A DNA stretch of 64,000 nucleotides from Diplonema papillatum. Lineage: Eukaryota; Euglenozoa; Diplonemea; Diplonemida; Diplonemidae. The stretch covers positions 558,001 to 622,000 of the forward strand of contig JAPJBO010000020.1 in NCBI GenBank assembly GCA_030068145.1, written 5' to 3'. Below the pieces are notes generated by a model. It did not search any database. It was not told where the DNA came from and was given only the letters and a program-made list of their open reading frames with translations. Below are positions 11,641-24,200 of this stretch, one piece after another. Position 1 is the stretch's first letter; every line of letters starts with the position of its first letter. The position numbers and the translations under genes are program-made.

Positions 11641-11812
11641 GTAACTGCCAACATGCATCCACCACTCTCGTGACAGACGGCATGGCAGTAACTGCCAACA
11701 TGCATCCACCACTCTCGTGACAGACGGCATGGCAGTAACTGCCAACATGCATCCACCACTCTCGTGACAGACGGCATGGCAGTAACTGCCAACATGCATC
11801 CACCACTCTCGG
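11623..11812. repeat. 47-bp tandem array, four copies
   Basis: Four near-perfect copies. Each unit starts with CGTGACAGACGGCATGG, which is LRR coding sequence, and contains the perfect hairpin GGCAGTAACTGCC. The array therefore grew from a fragment of the neighbouring gene. Confidence 0.85.
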
Positions 11813-11884
11813 ACACAGTGGCAGAGGTCGGCGACTACTACTGCTGACATGCCAGCAGAGCACTGGTTAGGCAGCTTCGGGGGG

Positions 11885-12445
11885 TCACGCCTCAGATTTG
11901 GCTGCGAGGTCTTGGTTAGCTTTCAGCTGCTTTTCCAGCTTTCGGAGGAGAGCGGGCACAACGTCGACCCTCTCGAGGTCGATGCAGGACAACGACCGGT
12001 TTTTCTGCGCGGCCTCAAGCAGTGCGACGACGCCAAGCGACGCAAAGGGGTTGTCCGAGAGGCGCAGCGTCGTGACAGACGGCATGGAGGCCACCGTCGC
12101 TGCGAGCAACGTCACGTGCGCGCTCAGGATTTGGCACCACCGCAGGTCCACCGAGACCAGCTGCCGCATCAGCGGCAGCGCTGCCAGCACGGGAAGGATC
12201 CCGACGGAGCCCACGAAATTGGTCGACAGGTCCAGAGTCGTCATCGGAGCCGCGCTCCGCAACTCACCCACGAGGCGCTTGTTCGGCTTCACCGCCAGGC
12301 GGTGGCACTCTGCGGTGTAAACAGACTCGGGGGTGTCCCTCTCGCGGTCAATCACCGGCGCCCTCCACGTCTTCACCACCGATTCCACGTCGACCGCGCT
12401 CGTGAGTGCTTCCAGTCTCCAGCGGTTGTCCGCAAGCGACACCAT
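11885..12445 (-). CDS. Leucine-rich-repeat protein
   Basis: A 186-aa protein made largely of ribonuclease-inhibitor-type leucine-rich repeats, a scaffold for protein-protein contacts. Residues about 45-60 contain ESVYTAECHRLAVKPNKRL; the Y..EC...PN pattern preceding an LRR run is familiar from euglenozoan LRR proteins (recalled). Repeats include MTTLDLSTN, LVSVDLRWC and VTTLRLSDNPF; a C-terminal Lys-rich helix (LLRKLEKQLKAN) caps them. The ATG at 12445 is the first Met; the frame upstream opens only at a GTG. An AG (AAGACTAG) about 25 nt upstream could accept a spliced leader. It is short for an LRR protein and may be a truncated family member, but it is open and in frame throughout. Fragments lie on both sides. 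Confidence 0.75.
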   Translation of the reverse strand: MVSLADNRWRLEALTSAVDVESVVKTWRAPVIDRERDTPESVYTAECHRLAVKPNKRLVGELRSAAPMTTLDLSTNFVGSVGILPVLAALPLMRQLVSVDLRWCQILSAHVTLLAATVASMPSVTTLRLSDNPFASLGVVALLEAAQKNRSLSCIDLERVDVVPALLRKLEKQLKANQDLAAKSEA

Positions 12446-12670
12446 CAGGACCACCCCCCTTCTCTCTCCCTAGTCTTATTCGCACGGGACTTTCCTTCTT
12501 TTCCAGTCACGAGCCTGTTTGGGTTTTGCTAAGTGAGTTGAAGAATGGTTAAATATAAACAGTGGTGTCACCTGAGGGAGGTAACGTGATGAAACCGTTA
12601 AGCATTGGGAACTTTTAAGTACACGGACCACACGGATCAGCATCCACACACCGCTAAGCAGCGGCTGCCG

Positions 12671-12840
12671 GCTTCACCGCCAGGCGGTCGGCACTCCGCG
12701 GTGTAAAAAAGAGACTCGGGGGTGTCCCTCTCACCGGTCAATCACCGGCGCCCTCCACGTCTTCACCGCCGATTCCACGTCGACCGCGCTCGTGAGTGCT
12801 TCCAGTCTCCAGCGGTTGTCCGCAAGCGACACCATCAGTA
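12671..12840 (-). pseudogene. Partial copy of the LRR gene (5' end)
   Basis: This duplicates the first ~50 codons of the LRR gene and about 200 bp of its upstream flank (to about 13050). The body breaks off at a family G repeat and a small indel (GTGTAAAAAAGAG against GTGTAAACAG in the parent) is present. Confidence 0.75.
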
Positions 12841-13052
12841 CCACCCCCCTTCTCCCTACATCTGTCTTGTTCACACGGGACTCTCCTTCTTTTCCAGTCG
12901 GAAGCCTGTTTGGGTTTCGCTAAGTAAGTTGGAAAATGGTTAACGATAAACCGTGGAGTCACCTGAGGGGGGTAATCTGAGCGCCCACGTGATGTAGCCG
13001 TTAAGCACTGGGAACTTTTAAGCACGTGGACCACATGGATCAGCATGCAAAC

Positions 13053-16000
13053 ACTGTTGGACTAACTTAGTATACTACCGTATCAAGTTTAGGCGTTGGG
13101 GGCATTGCCTAAACAAGGGGTCTTTTAAAAGCATGACTGCGCTCCTCGTGTTGTAGCCGTTGTGCAGAAGGCGGCTCCGGGGCACAATCCACCCCTGGTG
13201 CTTCAGGGTATGTACCTCTTGCTGGATGATTCTCCTGGATTTGCACTTTTCGTTGGCCTTCATTTGACCTTCCGACCACGAGCAACTGTGAGACGAAACA
13301 AAAGAGAGCTGAAGGGGACACCATAACCGCGCGTCAGAAAAAAGGCGCACGACGAGCGGCGGAAAATGCGCTCACGTTTGTTGCAGAGTAGGAACAGCAC
13401 CCCCAACCCCCACCCTCGCCTCCCCCCCCTTCCACGGGGTGACAGTTTGTGCGCACTTCCTTCAACCTTTCTTTTTTCTCGTCTAACGGGAGGGTGGTCA
13501 ATACGCTGCCATCAACCGGTTTTGTTGTCTCGACAGATTTGCATTTGTTGGTCCCAACAGTTGGACACAAAAAAAAAATTAGTATGGCGCTTCCGTTTGT
13601 TTGTGCGCACTAGCGGCTTTTCACTTGATTTGGTGAGTTGCTTTTAGTACGCTGCCAACTACCAATTTTTAGTGCCAACAATGCATTGCAAGCGAGGGGT
13701 AAAATTACGGTGTTCTTCTCGGGAGCGACGGGGTGATTACCTTTGTACAAGTGTTAGTTCTCGTCGGAATAGTATTAATCTTCTAAGATCTTCGATCTTA
13801 TACGACAAAAAGAACGGTTTCCAACGCCAGCTCACGCAAGGAAGTCCCGTTTTCCCGCAGCGGAAGAAACGTGCAGCCGAAGGAAACGTTTCAATTCCTC
13901 GAAGCCGGAGCGTGCGGAGCCCCGCACTTCCGTCCGGTCACAGGCCCGGGACTGGGGGGGAAAAAGCCGCCGGGGGGGGTCAAACAGAAAAAAGGCACCG
14001 AGAGCGAAGCACAGACTTTTCGGACGCGGGGGAAGATCGAAAGAGACAGTGGGAGAGAGTGAGAGACGAGTTAGCGTGCAGGGACCATCTCTCTGGGGGG
14101 AAAATGTTTTCTTGGGTTTGAAGAGCGCGTGGTGCTTGCACCACTGAGGCCAGGTTATTTAACCGCGGATTTAGTGAAGGATTGTTCAGGAAACGGTCGT
14201 GAGCGAAACCCGACCAGGTAACGACCAGTTCACTGTCTTCTTTGTTTTGTGATGCGAACATCACGAGGGGCTGTCCGAAGACACCGCCCTGTTAAAACAG
14301 CGGTTGCCAGATGCTCCCGTAGCACCTATTCACGGGTTTGCAGGGGGGGGGGGGGAGCTTCCAGGTTGGCGAACGACAACCCTGTGTGACTATTGGCGGG
14401 CGTCAGTCGCTTCGTCGGAGGCGCGGTGTCCCAGTTCTGGACGCAGCTGGCGGACGAGTGGTCTCTACATCGGTAGGGTCAGCCATGCCGCAGGTGCCAG
14501 AAGGGCCGGCCCCCAAGCAAACGAGTCAAGACTCCTGCGCTGTCTTTTTGTCATTTGCCAGTCAGTTTGTGTACATGTGCACACTCCGGGGGTCATTTTC
14601 TTTGGTCCGAGAGCGTTTTTGAACTGTTTTGAATCCGATCTTTCATTCCGACCCTCAGTGGGCTCCGAAGCTTGATATCTGGCGGGCTAGATCCCAAAAT
14701 TAGGTTTTGCGAAAAAAGCATTTTCATGTTTTGCCATCGAGGGGGGTCGCCAGTTTTTTGGTAGCACCTCGGGACCAGCCTCCTCATCGGTCGGTCGGCT
14801 TGCCCTGGCACCATCTCAACAACGAGAGGCATTTGTACAAACTCTCATCCGGAAGCCGGGGCCGAACCGAAGTCTGGGGGCCAGTAACCGCGGCATTTCC
14901 AGCACCGATAGCGACAAACGGGCTTCGGCTCGCAAATCCTCGTTTAGTCAGGTGGGGATTTTGGCTGGGGCGGCACATCTGTTACACATTAACGCAGGTG
15001 TCCTAAGGCAAGCTCAGCGGGAACAGAAATCTCGCGCAAAAGCTTGCTCGATACACGATCTTCAGTACCGATCCTCGGTGTGAAAGCATGGTATGAATGT
15101 TGGTGTGCCCTTGACAAAGCTCATAGCTAATGCAGAGCACAAGTTGCAATTTGGCCTGGTTTGCTGGGCACCCGCGTACTGCTGGTATTCAGAAGGCTGG
15201 GATAAATTCCTCGCATCAAGACGAGAACGGTTCTGCACGACCCCTTTCGTTCTGGCAAGCCAAAGGTCCGCCAATTGTTTTCGTGGACAAGGCTTAGATA
15301 AGCCTTCCCCTTCACACTAGCACGCCAACGTAGTAGATCCGCCTTCCAGCGAAGTTTTCGTACCTAGCCTGGCGGCCCAAAAACTCCAAAAAGAATTCCG
15401 CGCCTGCGGCGCAGGCGTGTTTTGGCTTGTTTATGGTTTCCGTAACGGCCCCAAAAGGTAGCCACACGGCTTGTGGGTAAATAGGACCACAAAAAATGTG
15501 GCAACCCATCCTTTTGCGTCCAAAGTGCTAAGCACTGCAACGGCGACTCTTCGCTGCGTGCGTTGACTTTTGAGAGCGCCCGCTCTCAGACTCGCTGGCC
15601 CGGATCTCCAGGTCGCGTCCGCCTTCTTTTGGTCGCCTGGTCGTGCAACTCGTTGGTGCGTGACGGTGCGACTGTCGCCCAGTGCCGGGCATTCAGCTGG
15701 AAGCAACACAAAAATCGTGGCCTGGCACTACTAGAGCGTGGCTGCGGGCCCGCTCGAACGGCAACTGCCGTGAGGCAAGTGCCTGCATGCGCGAAAGGAC
15801 GCTGTAGGAAAACACGTCAATGGTGCACTCGTTGGCTCTCGGTCAGCATGTCTCGGAGCTTCTCGGCGAAGATCTGCGTTGGGTGGGAGGTGTGTGGTTG
15901 CCTGTGGTGTGGTAGAGGTAATCCGCAGCTGGCGGCCACTGCTGGTATTTAGAAGGCTGGCCTCGCATCAAGACCTGTGCTCTATGAACGGTGGTAATGA

Positions 16001-17250
16001 TGCCTTGCAAGTAATCTCTTCATCGGGATGAAAGCGCTTACGAGTACACCATACGCATACGGCGACCACCGATGATACTGTGAACAACCCAGCGTACCCA
16101 AAGCAGGCTTTTGCCGTGAATGATAAAGCATGGAATAACAAGGGATCGAGGGAGTTTGAGGCAATTGCTGGCTGGTGGTCGGTTGTAGTCCGTTGCGTCA
16201 AGCACAACCGGGCTTGCACTGTGGAGGCTTTGGAAAATAGTGGTTCCTGTCTGTCAGAGGTGTGCATTCAGCGCTGCAATGGCAAAGCATTCCGGGTACC
16301 TTCTGCAATGAACCTACACCTTCAGTGCCGCCTTACATATTTATTGGTGCTGGTTTTTACTCGACAGGACCCTGGTGCAGTCGGTTTAGCTTGATTGCAG
16401 CGGTCACCTGTCATAACCTGAAGGGGTGGTGCAAAATAGAAAATCGGACCCCCCTTAAGTTTTTCCGGGTTTGTGCCGAGTTTGCACCGGGCCTATGGAT
16501 CACTTTCTTTTGTTTTGTGCGCACAAGCGGAACTCACCTGCTTTAGTAAGTTTCATGTAGTACGCTGCCAACTACTAATTTTTAGTACCAACAATGCATT
16601 GTTAACACAAAAAGTAACCAGGAGAGAGAGAGAGAGAGGGAGACGAGTTGGAGTGCAGGGACCATCTCTGAGGAGTTTCCGGTCGCCTCACTACTGCCAC
16701 GTACTTCTAAGGCAGGCGTAGGTCGTTCGGTCGGAGGCGCGGTGCGGGCCGCGGCCCCGTCACCGAGGGTGACGGCGTCGGTGTTGACACAACCGGGGCT
16801 TCTCTCGACTCTTGTTGTTGGTCTCTTAACCCGAGAAGGAATACCTCTCTCTACACCCTCCCCCCAGGCATCTTGTTAAGAACCATCCATCCATCCATCA
16901 GCCGGCAATTTTTGTGGGCCCACGGTGGGGGGGTCTCGTTTATCCGGCCATCCGGCCAAAGTGGCTGATCCTTAACCAGAAGGCTGCCTCTCCCCCCTTT
17001 GTAAACATCCTGCGACCTGTGGAACGCTTCCGCCCGGCCCTGAACGCAGATTCTACCTGTGTGGGCCAAGGCCAGGCCTTGCGTTCCGCATGCGGAACAT
17101 ACGGAATTCCGCACGTGAATAAATTGTAATTTTCCGTACGTGCCGAATTCCGTACGTGTTTCCGCACGTGTTTTCCGCATATGTGATGCGGATGCGAGCC
17201 CAAATATGGCAAGTTGTGGCAGGCTCTCCCTAACTGGTGCACCCTGGACC
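13053..17250. repeat. Repeat-rich intergenic region
   Basis: Contents recognised: family C at 13593-13690 and 16510-16615; family A at 14048-14110, 14340-14480 and 16620-16765; family F at about 15937-16157, which recurs at 31434-31640; and a short F-related block at 15159-15212. A cluster of CACGTG/TACGTG-containing motifs sits at 17080-17330. No protein family was found in any frame. Confidence 0.5.
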
Positions 17251-17536
17251 CTCTAGAGCTTGTACCATAAAACTCGGAAAAGTTTTCTCACCTTTTTGGA
17301 CCTTTTCCGCACGTTCCGCATGTGAATTAAACTTGAGCCTAAAAGCATCGGAAGCCATGGCCACGGCACTTCGTGCGGGCGCTCAGCACATTTCTTCCCT
17401 TTGTTTGAGATTGGGAACTCATGTTGATTGATGATGAGATTCTGCAAGTGGCAGGCTTCTCCAGTATTTTCTAAGGAAGCAGGTGTTCTCGCGAATGTGT
17501 AGAAATTGGTTGTTCGCAAAGCAAAGCGAAGCACAC

Positions 17537-18058
17537 CTGCATTTGCTCAGAGGAGCACAGAAGGTTGAGTGGCTCGCCTTCCGTGAGGCCGAGGGAGACA
17601 CAGTACGCGGCGCCGGACCGAGTCGGAACGTCGAGTTCCCGGTCGCCGAGCACGTGGTCCACCCTCCAAGCGCACGACTCCACCGCAGGGTTCGCGAGGG
17701 CGAAGACGCCGAGCGATTCCCTGATGCGGGGGCAGGCGGCCTGGAACTCCTTGCTGGCGACCAGGCTGACGCGCTGGGCATCGGACCACCCGCACTGTCC
17801 CTCCAAGAAGTCGGCGAGCTCAACCTCCAGCCCCTGTCTCGCGGCTTCGGTGTACAACACCGCCAGCGCGCTGTGCACGCTCCTCAGGACCAGCCCGTCC
17901 TCTCCCTCGACGCCTTCGAGCTCGACGTCGCTCTTCCCCTCCAGCTGCCCCAGCGTCCACTGGCACAGCTTCTTCAGCAGCTCGTCCCCCACGGCGCCGT
18001 CGCCCTGCGCGATTGCCTTCAGCGTCTTCACCGTCGAATTCCCGATTCCGAGGCTCAT
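17537..18058 (-). CDS. COMM-domain protein (COMMD3-like), 5' exon
   Basis: COMMD proteins form the Commander complex with CCDC22/CCDC93 and retriever, acting in endosomal recycling. The exon encodes 174 aa. Residues 1-100 form the helical N-terminal domain; the COMM domain begins at about residue 125 with the diagnostic Trp in ESCAWRVDHVLGD, then strands AAYCVSLGL and the helix start SSEQMQ. The order YTEAARQG, then FLEGQCGW, then WRVDH matches COMMD3 best. The exon ends at GCAG|GTGTGC in phase 0, just where about 15-25 residues of the final COMM helix are still missing; the last exon is not identified. The ATG at 18058 directly follows GCAAG, a good spliced-leader acceptor. A longer start at 18109 is open but less likely. 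Confidence 0.75.
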
Positions 18059-18125
18059 CTTGCGGCTCGAAGATTTGCCACCCAAGCGAACCGTTGCCGC
18101 CCCGCCCACCCTTCCCCTCCTTTTC

Positions 18126-18175
18126 AGAGTTATAGTTCACTTGAGAATACGGGATTTTAGAGTCTTCCGCTGACC
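18126..18175 (-). promoter_or_regulatory. Exon-proximal element D, upstream of the COMM gene
   Basis: Sense-strand order is AGACTCTAAAATCCCG, then CTCAAGTGAACTATAACTC, then GAAAAG. The same order and spacing precede other genes and exons in the window. A second copy lies at about 18221-18290. Confidence 0.45.
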
Positions 18176-18451
18176 TTCGTTCGAATGGGTTCTTTCAAAG
18201 CTAATACGTACCAGGTGGGTTTTGGTTTTGGAGTGAAGAAATTCGCTTGAAACTCCGGGGGTTTTAGAGTCACGGGGCGAATTTCGGCAATGGTGTTTGC
18301 ACGCGGTAGAGTCTGACAATTCACCGTGGGAATGAGATCAGCGCAACTACCAAACAGCGTGGCATTGGGGGGTTTTTGGCAACTGAAAGTTGTTGTGTTT
18401 TGTCGGTCGCTGATTTGTGTTCGCTGCCAGGCGCCGGGCTTGCACGATCCC

Positions 18452-18745
18452 TTCCTCAACGCCTTCGGGCTCGACGTCGCTCTTCCCCTCCAGGCTGCCC
18501 CATCGTCCACTGGCACAGCTTCTTCAGCAGCTCGTCCCCCACGGCGCCGTCGCCGTGCGCGATTGCCTTCAGCGTCTTCACCGTCGAATTCCCGATTCCG
18601 AGGCTCATCTTGCGGCTGCGAAGATTTGCCACCCAAGCGAACCGTTGCCGCCCGCCCATCCTTCCCCTCCTTCTTGTGTTGGAGTGAAAGTTCGCTCGAA
18701 GCTCCGGGAGGTTTTGAGTCACGGAGTGACTTTCGGCCTCCAGGC
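18452..18745 (-). pseudogene. Truncated copy of the COMM gene 5' end with its leader
   Basis: About 45 codons from MSLGIGNSTVKTLKAIA are repeated nearly unchanged (Q to H, L to M changes), together with the upstream element D. The copy breaks off after about 145 nt with a frameshift (CAGGCTGCC for CAGCTGCC). Confidence 0.8.
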
Positions 18746-20425
18746 GGTGGTTGCGCGTTGGTAAAGTCTTGCGACCAAGGGTCGACCCTTTCTCTAAAAA
18801 CCGAGGATTGGGCAACGGGCCACCACCCACTACAGATCTCTGCACCTGGGTTACGGAATTCACACAATCCCTTTCGACAAAGCAAGCTCGTCAGTGCCAG
18901 CAAGGCTACGATACTTTGTAAGTGGGCTACTCTGCAAGCGCATCTGGAGCCCTCATGGGCTCCGGAGGTCTGCCGCTGTGAGGAGAAGTTTTATGAAACC
19001 TTTCCAAGGTTCCCATTTGGAGGGTCGTAGATTCCCAGCAGGCTTCCTGCGCGCTGGACAACCTACCTCCCCTCCGTCCGCAAGGGGTTGGGTAATTTTG
19101 TGTGTCATTAGTGTGATTGTCAGGCCTTCGACTACCCTGAGCAACGCACTATGCACACTCCGTGTCAACGTCACAGCAGATGGAACGCGTCTGTTCCGCC
19201 GCCGCGGGGGCAGCCTACGAGTGGGCGTCGTTGTGGCCTCCCGCCCGGAGCCATCGTTTGATGACTCCTCGCTCGTAAGGGTTAAAAGTTGAAGGTTTGC
19301 TTGAAACTCCGGGTGTGTTGAATCTCTGGTGCGGCCTTCGGCAATTGGACTGCCTTATTCTGGAGACAAAGCAACGGGAAACGAACGGACATTCACGCAA
19401 AAGGTAAGGCGCCTCTAGCTTATACAGAATACATGAGAACAATGACAAAGGCGGCGGTAATCGACAGGTTGGGGGAAGGGAAGGAGTGCCGTGGACGCAA
19501 ATTAATACACGGTGGAGTCCAGCCGCAGACTGGAGCAAGAAAGCTGGTGTATATCGCGCGTTGTCACGTCGAGTGTGAGCACACCCGCTTGTCGGGTATG
19601 ACGCGGACCCTCTCGTTAACTCCAGCATCATGAGGCTGACCTTAATCGTGTATGTTGCAGACCAGCAACTGCGGCGAGAACGGTACATGTGTGAAGTGCA
19701 AATTACAACACGGCAGCCGACTGCTGGAAACATATCCAACTAGGAGAAGGGAATTCTCTGGGGAGCCTGGGAACCCATACCCAAACCGGACACTCGCGAG
19801 AGTGGGAGGAAAAGAAGAATGGAAGGACAACAGTTTTTCGTTGGCCGCACTCCCCTGAGTCCAGAAGTTGTGGACGCGGTTTTCTGGTGGCCCCTTGATC
19901 CCGATCAGAGGGTCCTACTCGGGGGGAGATTTTCTTGCGGCATTGCCGCTTCGGCTGACCGCAAGAACTATGAGATTTTGAAAAACTTCCCTGCGGGCCC
20001 TTCCCACAAAACTTAGCTCTTGCTGCACAACCCGCGTGTCATGAGCCATGTCACAAGATCGGAACAGCATGAAAACGTTCTATCCTCATGTAGATCACAC
20101 ACCCTTGAGCACCCGCTGGGTGCCTCGAAAGGCCCGTTTGCCTCACTGTATCGGTCAAACGAGCAGAACACAAGCAAGGGTACCGTAATAGTTCGAGGTT
20201 AGAATTCAGAATATCTGTAGCGATGGTCTGCGTTCGTACTAGGTGACTACCCCTTCGATCGAATTGTGATAGACAGCTCCGACCACCAGGGGATAGAAAT
20301 GAACCTGATAGACCACGGTGTCGTGTATCTTGATACACTGCCGTGATAGAGAGCGGCAGACAACTCGATGCGGCTAGAGGTGGACCGGTACAAGAAAACG
20401 CAGCGAGACTACTAGAGAGTCACTC
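18746..20425. other. Intergenic
   Basis: Element D-like sequence lies at about 19281-19345. A ~30-bp sequence containing GCCGCTTCGGCTGACCGCAAG at about 19939-19969 recurs at 20851-20885. No gene is supported. Confidence 0.4.
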
Positions 20426-20429
20426 ACAC

Positions 20430-20890
20430 ACAGGGAGACAGAGAGCGCTGCCGCTGTTTGTGCAGCGCTTGCCGGACCTGCTTCACGCGGCGCCTCTTCT
20501 CCTCGAGGGCTTCGCAGCGAGGAGCCGTTCGGCGTCCTTCTCGGCCCACGCGGCCGCCTCCTTCTCGCGCTCCGCCCGCTCCTTGCGAAGGCGGGCGCAC
20601 TCCGCCTGCCTCCGCTTCTGCTCGCCTTTTTCGAGCAGCGCCCGCTCGAACGCCGCGACAGCCGTCAGCGGGCCGCCCACGTCCGTCTGCGGCGCCACCC
20701 ACGGCCTCTTCCTCAAGAAGCCCGCCCCGCCGGCGGGATTGCTCGAACTCCGCGATCCCCGCAGGGCCCGGTTCAGCCCTTTGTCGGCGCACGCGTCCTT
20801 CGGCAGCGCGGGTTTTAGCTGCGGTCTGATCTTCGGTCGGGGCGTTCGCGTTTTTGCGGCATCGCCGCTTCGGCTGACCGCAAGGACTAA
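20430..20890 (-). pseudogene. Partial copy of the coiled-coil exon of the giant gene
   Basis: About 390 bp matches 21210-21660 with internal deletions (the segment coding for the HRERLLAAKLREV part is missing) and many substitutions. The frame is broken and there is no start. Confidence 0.75.
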
Positions 20891-21203
20891 TTTTTAGCCA
20901 CATGCAATGTGTGAGGAAACTGAACCGCCCAAGTAGGACCTTCTGATCATGATCATTTGCCAAATTTGCCACCTGAAACCACGTCCAGGATTTGGGCTCA
21001 GGGTAGTGCGGTCAATGAAAACTCTAGTTTCCCTTTCTACTTTCTCCTACTCTCGCGGTGTACGATTTCTTCTCTGCGGCTACCTCTTCGATCGAACTGT
21101 GATGGACAGCTCCAACCAATTCTGCGAAGCTCCAGGGATAACTTTGGTACACCGCCGTGATAAATAGCTGCAGGCAACTCGATGCGGCAAAAACGTAGCG
21201 AGA

Positions 21204-24200
21204 CTAGAGGGACAGGGAGCGCTGCCGCTGCTTGTGCAACGATTGCCGGACCTGCTCCACGCGGCGCCTCTTCTCCTCGAGGGCTTCGACCTCCCGCAGC
21301 TTCGCAGCGAGGAGCCGTTCGCGGTGGGCGGCGTCCTTCTCGGCCCGCGCGGCCGCCTCCTTCTCGCGCTCCGCCCGCTCCTTGCGCAGGCGGGCGCACT
21401 CCGCCTGCCTCCGCTTCTGCTCGCCTTTTTCGAGCAGCGCCCGCTCGAACGCCGCGACAGCCGTCAGCGGGCCGCCCACGTCCGTCTGCGGCGACACCCA
21501 CGGCCTCTTCCTCAAGAAGCCGGCCCCGCCGGCGGGATTGCTCGAACTCCGGGACCCCCGCAGGGCCCGGTCCAGCCCTTTGTCAGCGCCCGCGTCCCTC
21601 GGCAGCGCGGGCTTCAGCTGCGGCCTGATCCTCGGTCGCGGCGTTCGCTCCGCCTCGCCGGCGGCGGCTGCATCGGGCGCTGGGGCTTGCTGGCAAGTCG
21701 GAGCGTCTGGCTGCCGACCGTCAGGCACGCTACGGCTTGGCCCTAAGCTGTGGCGGCGGGGCCCCGGGCCTCTGAGCGTCATCCCCTCCGTTGCGACAGG
21801 CACCTCGCCCGCCGTCGGCGGAGGCTCCGTGGCGGGCTGGCTGTCCCTGTTCAAGCCGGCTGGGTCCTGTTTTTGCGGTGTCGAGGATTCACATCGTTCG
21901 CTTTAGAGTCTCCGGTTGGCCTTTGAGACTGAGTGCCGGGTTGTGAGGGGAGAAGTAGACATGTTCGCACACTTTCACCTTGGCTCGTGTGACTGATGTA
22001 ACCGACGCCAAAGGATCTGGTCATGGGTCCCCCCGAAAACGGTGTTTTGCTCGAGGGGCATGCCTTGTGCTTACTTCGAAGGAGGCTAGAGGGGGAGAAA
22101 ACAACCCAACGGGTCTTATTTTTGTTGAACGCTTACGCCCGACACTAGACCCAGATTCATCTGTGTTTCGTGTGGGCTACTGCACATTTACCTTTGATCT
22201 TCAACAACACTGGCGGCATCCGCAAGTATTTCGTACAAAAAAGCAGGTGCTTGAAAGGGAAATGATGTTGAGCACACCAGCGCGGCGTCTGGAACGAGCT
22301 CGCACGTGGCCCCGTTTTGCGGGGAGCAGGACGGGGTGAAGCTGTTCGCCTGCTGAACGGGAGCCTGAGCGTGAGAGGTCGCGGGCTGGAGCCGGGCGGA
22401 GGTGAAGGAGAGCACCTCGGGGCTGACGTGCAGCGGGTTGGCGGGCACCGAAAGCCGGCGGGGCCCGGGCTTGCGCTGCGGCGCGGCGGCCGGCTCGACG
22501 GGCGGCTTCCGCTTCAGGCGCGGCGCGTGCGGCGACGGCCGGCCGTAGCACGACGCACTTCTGCCCTCCGCCTGCTTCGCGGCGGCGAAGTCGCGCGACG
22601 CCCAGAACAGGGCGTCCCACTGCGGGCGGTCGGATGCCGGGCTCCCGGCGGGCCTCTTCTTCGCCTCGCCCCCTCGCGCGGCCCTCCCGGTCGAGGTGGG
22701 GCACGAGCTCGGGAAAAGGGCACAAGCTTGAGGGAAAGGACTGTTCTGGCCATTCCCAGCGGCCCTCTTCGCCGCCTCGCCCCCTCGCACGGCCATTCCG
22801 CTCGAGCTCCGGCACGCGTTCGCCGCGTGCGGAACCGGCACCGAACCCGGAGCCGCCGCGCCTGCCGGGGTTGCTTTTTCGGCCAGGCGGTGGCCCGAGT
22901 GGGTTGGCGCCAGCCCGTCGGCGAAAAGGGCGGCGCCGGCGGCGTCGTCGGGGCGGCTGGCTCGGGACACGCTTGTGGCGGGCACGCCGTTCTTCGGTAG
23001 TTGCCGGGCCGCGGAGTCGCAGAGAGAGCTGGCGGTCGGTGCGGAGGCTTCGCTGCCTTCGTTGCCGTGAGAGTCGCGAGGCGGCGTGGCGGTGCTGGCG
23101 GGTGCTTGGATGCTCAATGATGTTCGGCGGGGGGCAGCCGGGGACGCGTTTTCCGCCCGCGACGAACTTCCTGCCGCTTCGCCGTTCGACGACGACGGCG
23201 GGTGCGACAGCTCGTCGGCTAAAAGGGCGGCGCCGGCGGCGTCGTGGGTGCAGACCGCCTCGGGGCGGCTGGCTCGGGAGGCGCTTGTGCCTGGGGGCGG
23301 GATTGCGGCGGGCACGCCGTCCATCGGTAGTAGACGGGCAGCGAAGTCGCAGAGAGAGCTGGCGGTCGTTACGAACGCTTCGCCGCTCGACGACGACGGT
23401 GGGTGCTGGAACGCCGTGTTGACTTGCCCTTGCGGGCTTCGCGCCGCTGTAGCCGGCGGCGCGAAGAGCGGGGAGTCCGCGAGTTGGGCGAGGGTCGGCC
23501 TCCCGCTCTCTTCTTCGAGACTAAGTGTGCGGCTGCGTTCGGGGCTGGCCAACGGCGTGTCGACCAAGCAATCGGCTCCGGTCGAACGGCGCCGTTGAAA
23601 GCGCGGAAGGTTGTCCGCGTATGCGTCGCAGACGCTCTGCGTGAGAAAAGCCGGGGGCGATGTTTTCGCTGCCGGTTCCTTCCCTGCTTCACCCGCAACG
23701 CGTTCACTGCGCGTGAAGTAATCGTAGACTTGGCGACATGGCAGGTGGTCCCCCGACGCCTCGTTAACCACGTTCTGCGGGAGAAAAGCCGGAGGAGATG
23801 TCTTCGCCGCCGGTTCTTCTTCGCCCGCAATGCGACCACTGCGCGTAGCGAAGCAATCGGAGAGTTGACGACATGGCAGGTGGTCCGCGGATGCTTCGCT
23901 GTCCGCACTCTGCGGGAGAAGAGCCGGAGGCGATGTTTTTGCTGCCGAATCTTCTTCGCCCGCAATGCGTTCACTGCACGCGGCCCCAGATGCCTCTGCG
24001 TCCACGCTCTGAGAGAGAGCCGAAGGCGTTGTCTTCTCTGCCGGCTGAAACCTGCCCGCATTTTCGGCGGACGCGCTTCCAGAGGCAACCGGCCCCGCAG
24101 CTGGGATTTCTCGATACCCCGCGAGGACTACACGGGGCAGCGAGGCCTGAAGGCGGTCGGTCTTGGTTCCACCGCATGTACCGTACGATGCACGCGGCAA

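Noticed and set aside
11623..11812. Possible CRISPR array
   Set aside because: The units are contiguous, with no unique spacers, and lie in a eukaryotic context. The same applies to the arrays at 45074 and 49431.
17253..17534. Candidate last exon of the COMM gene (acceptor CTTGCAG near 17450)
   Set aside because: The phase fits, but the translation does not look like the final COMM helix and runs into non-coding-like sequence.
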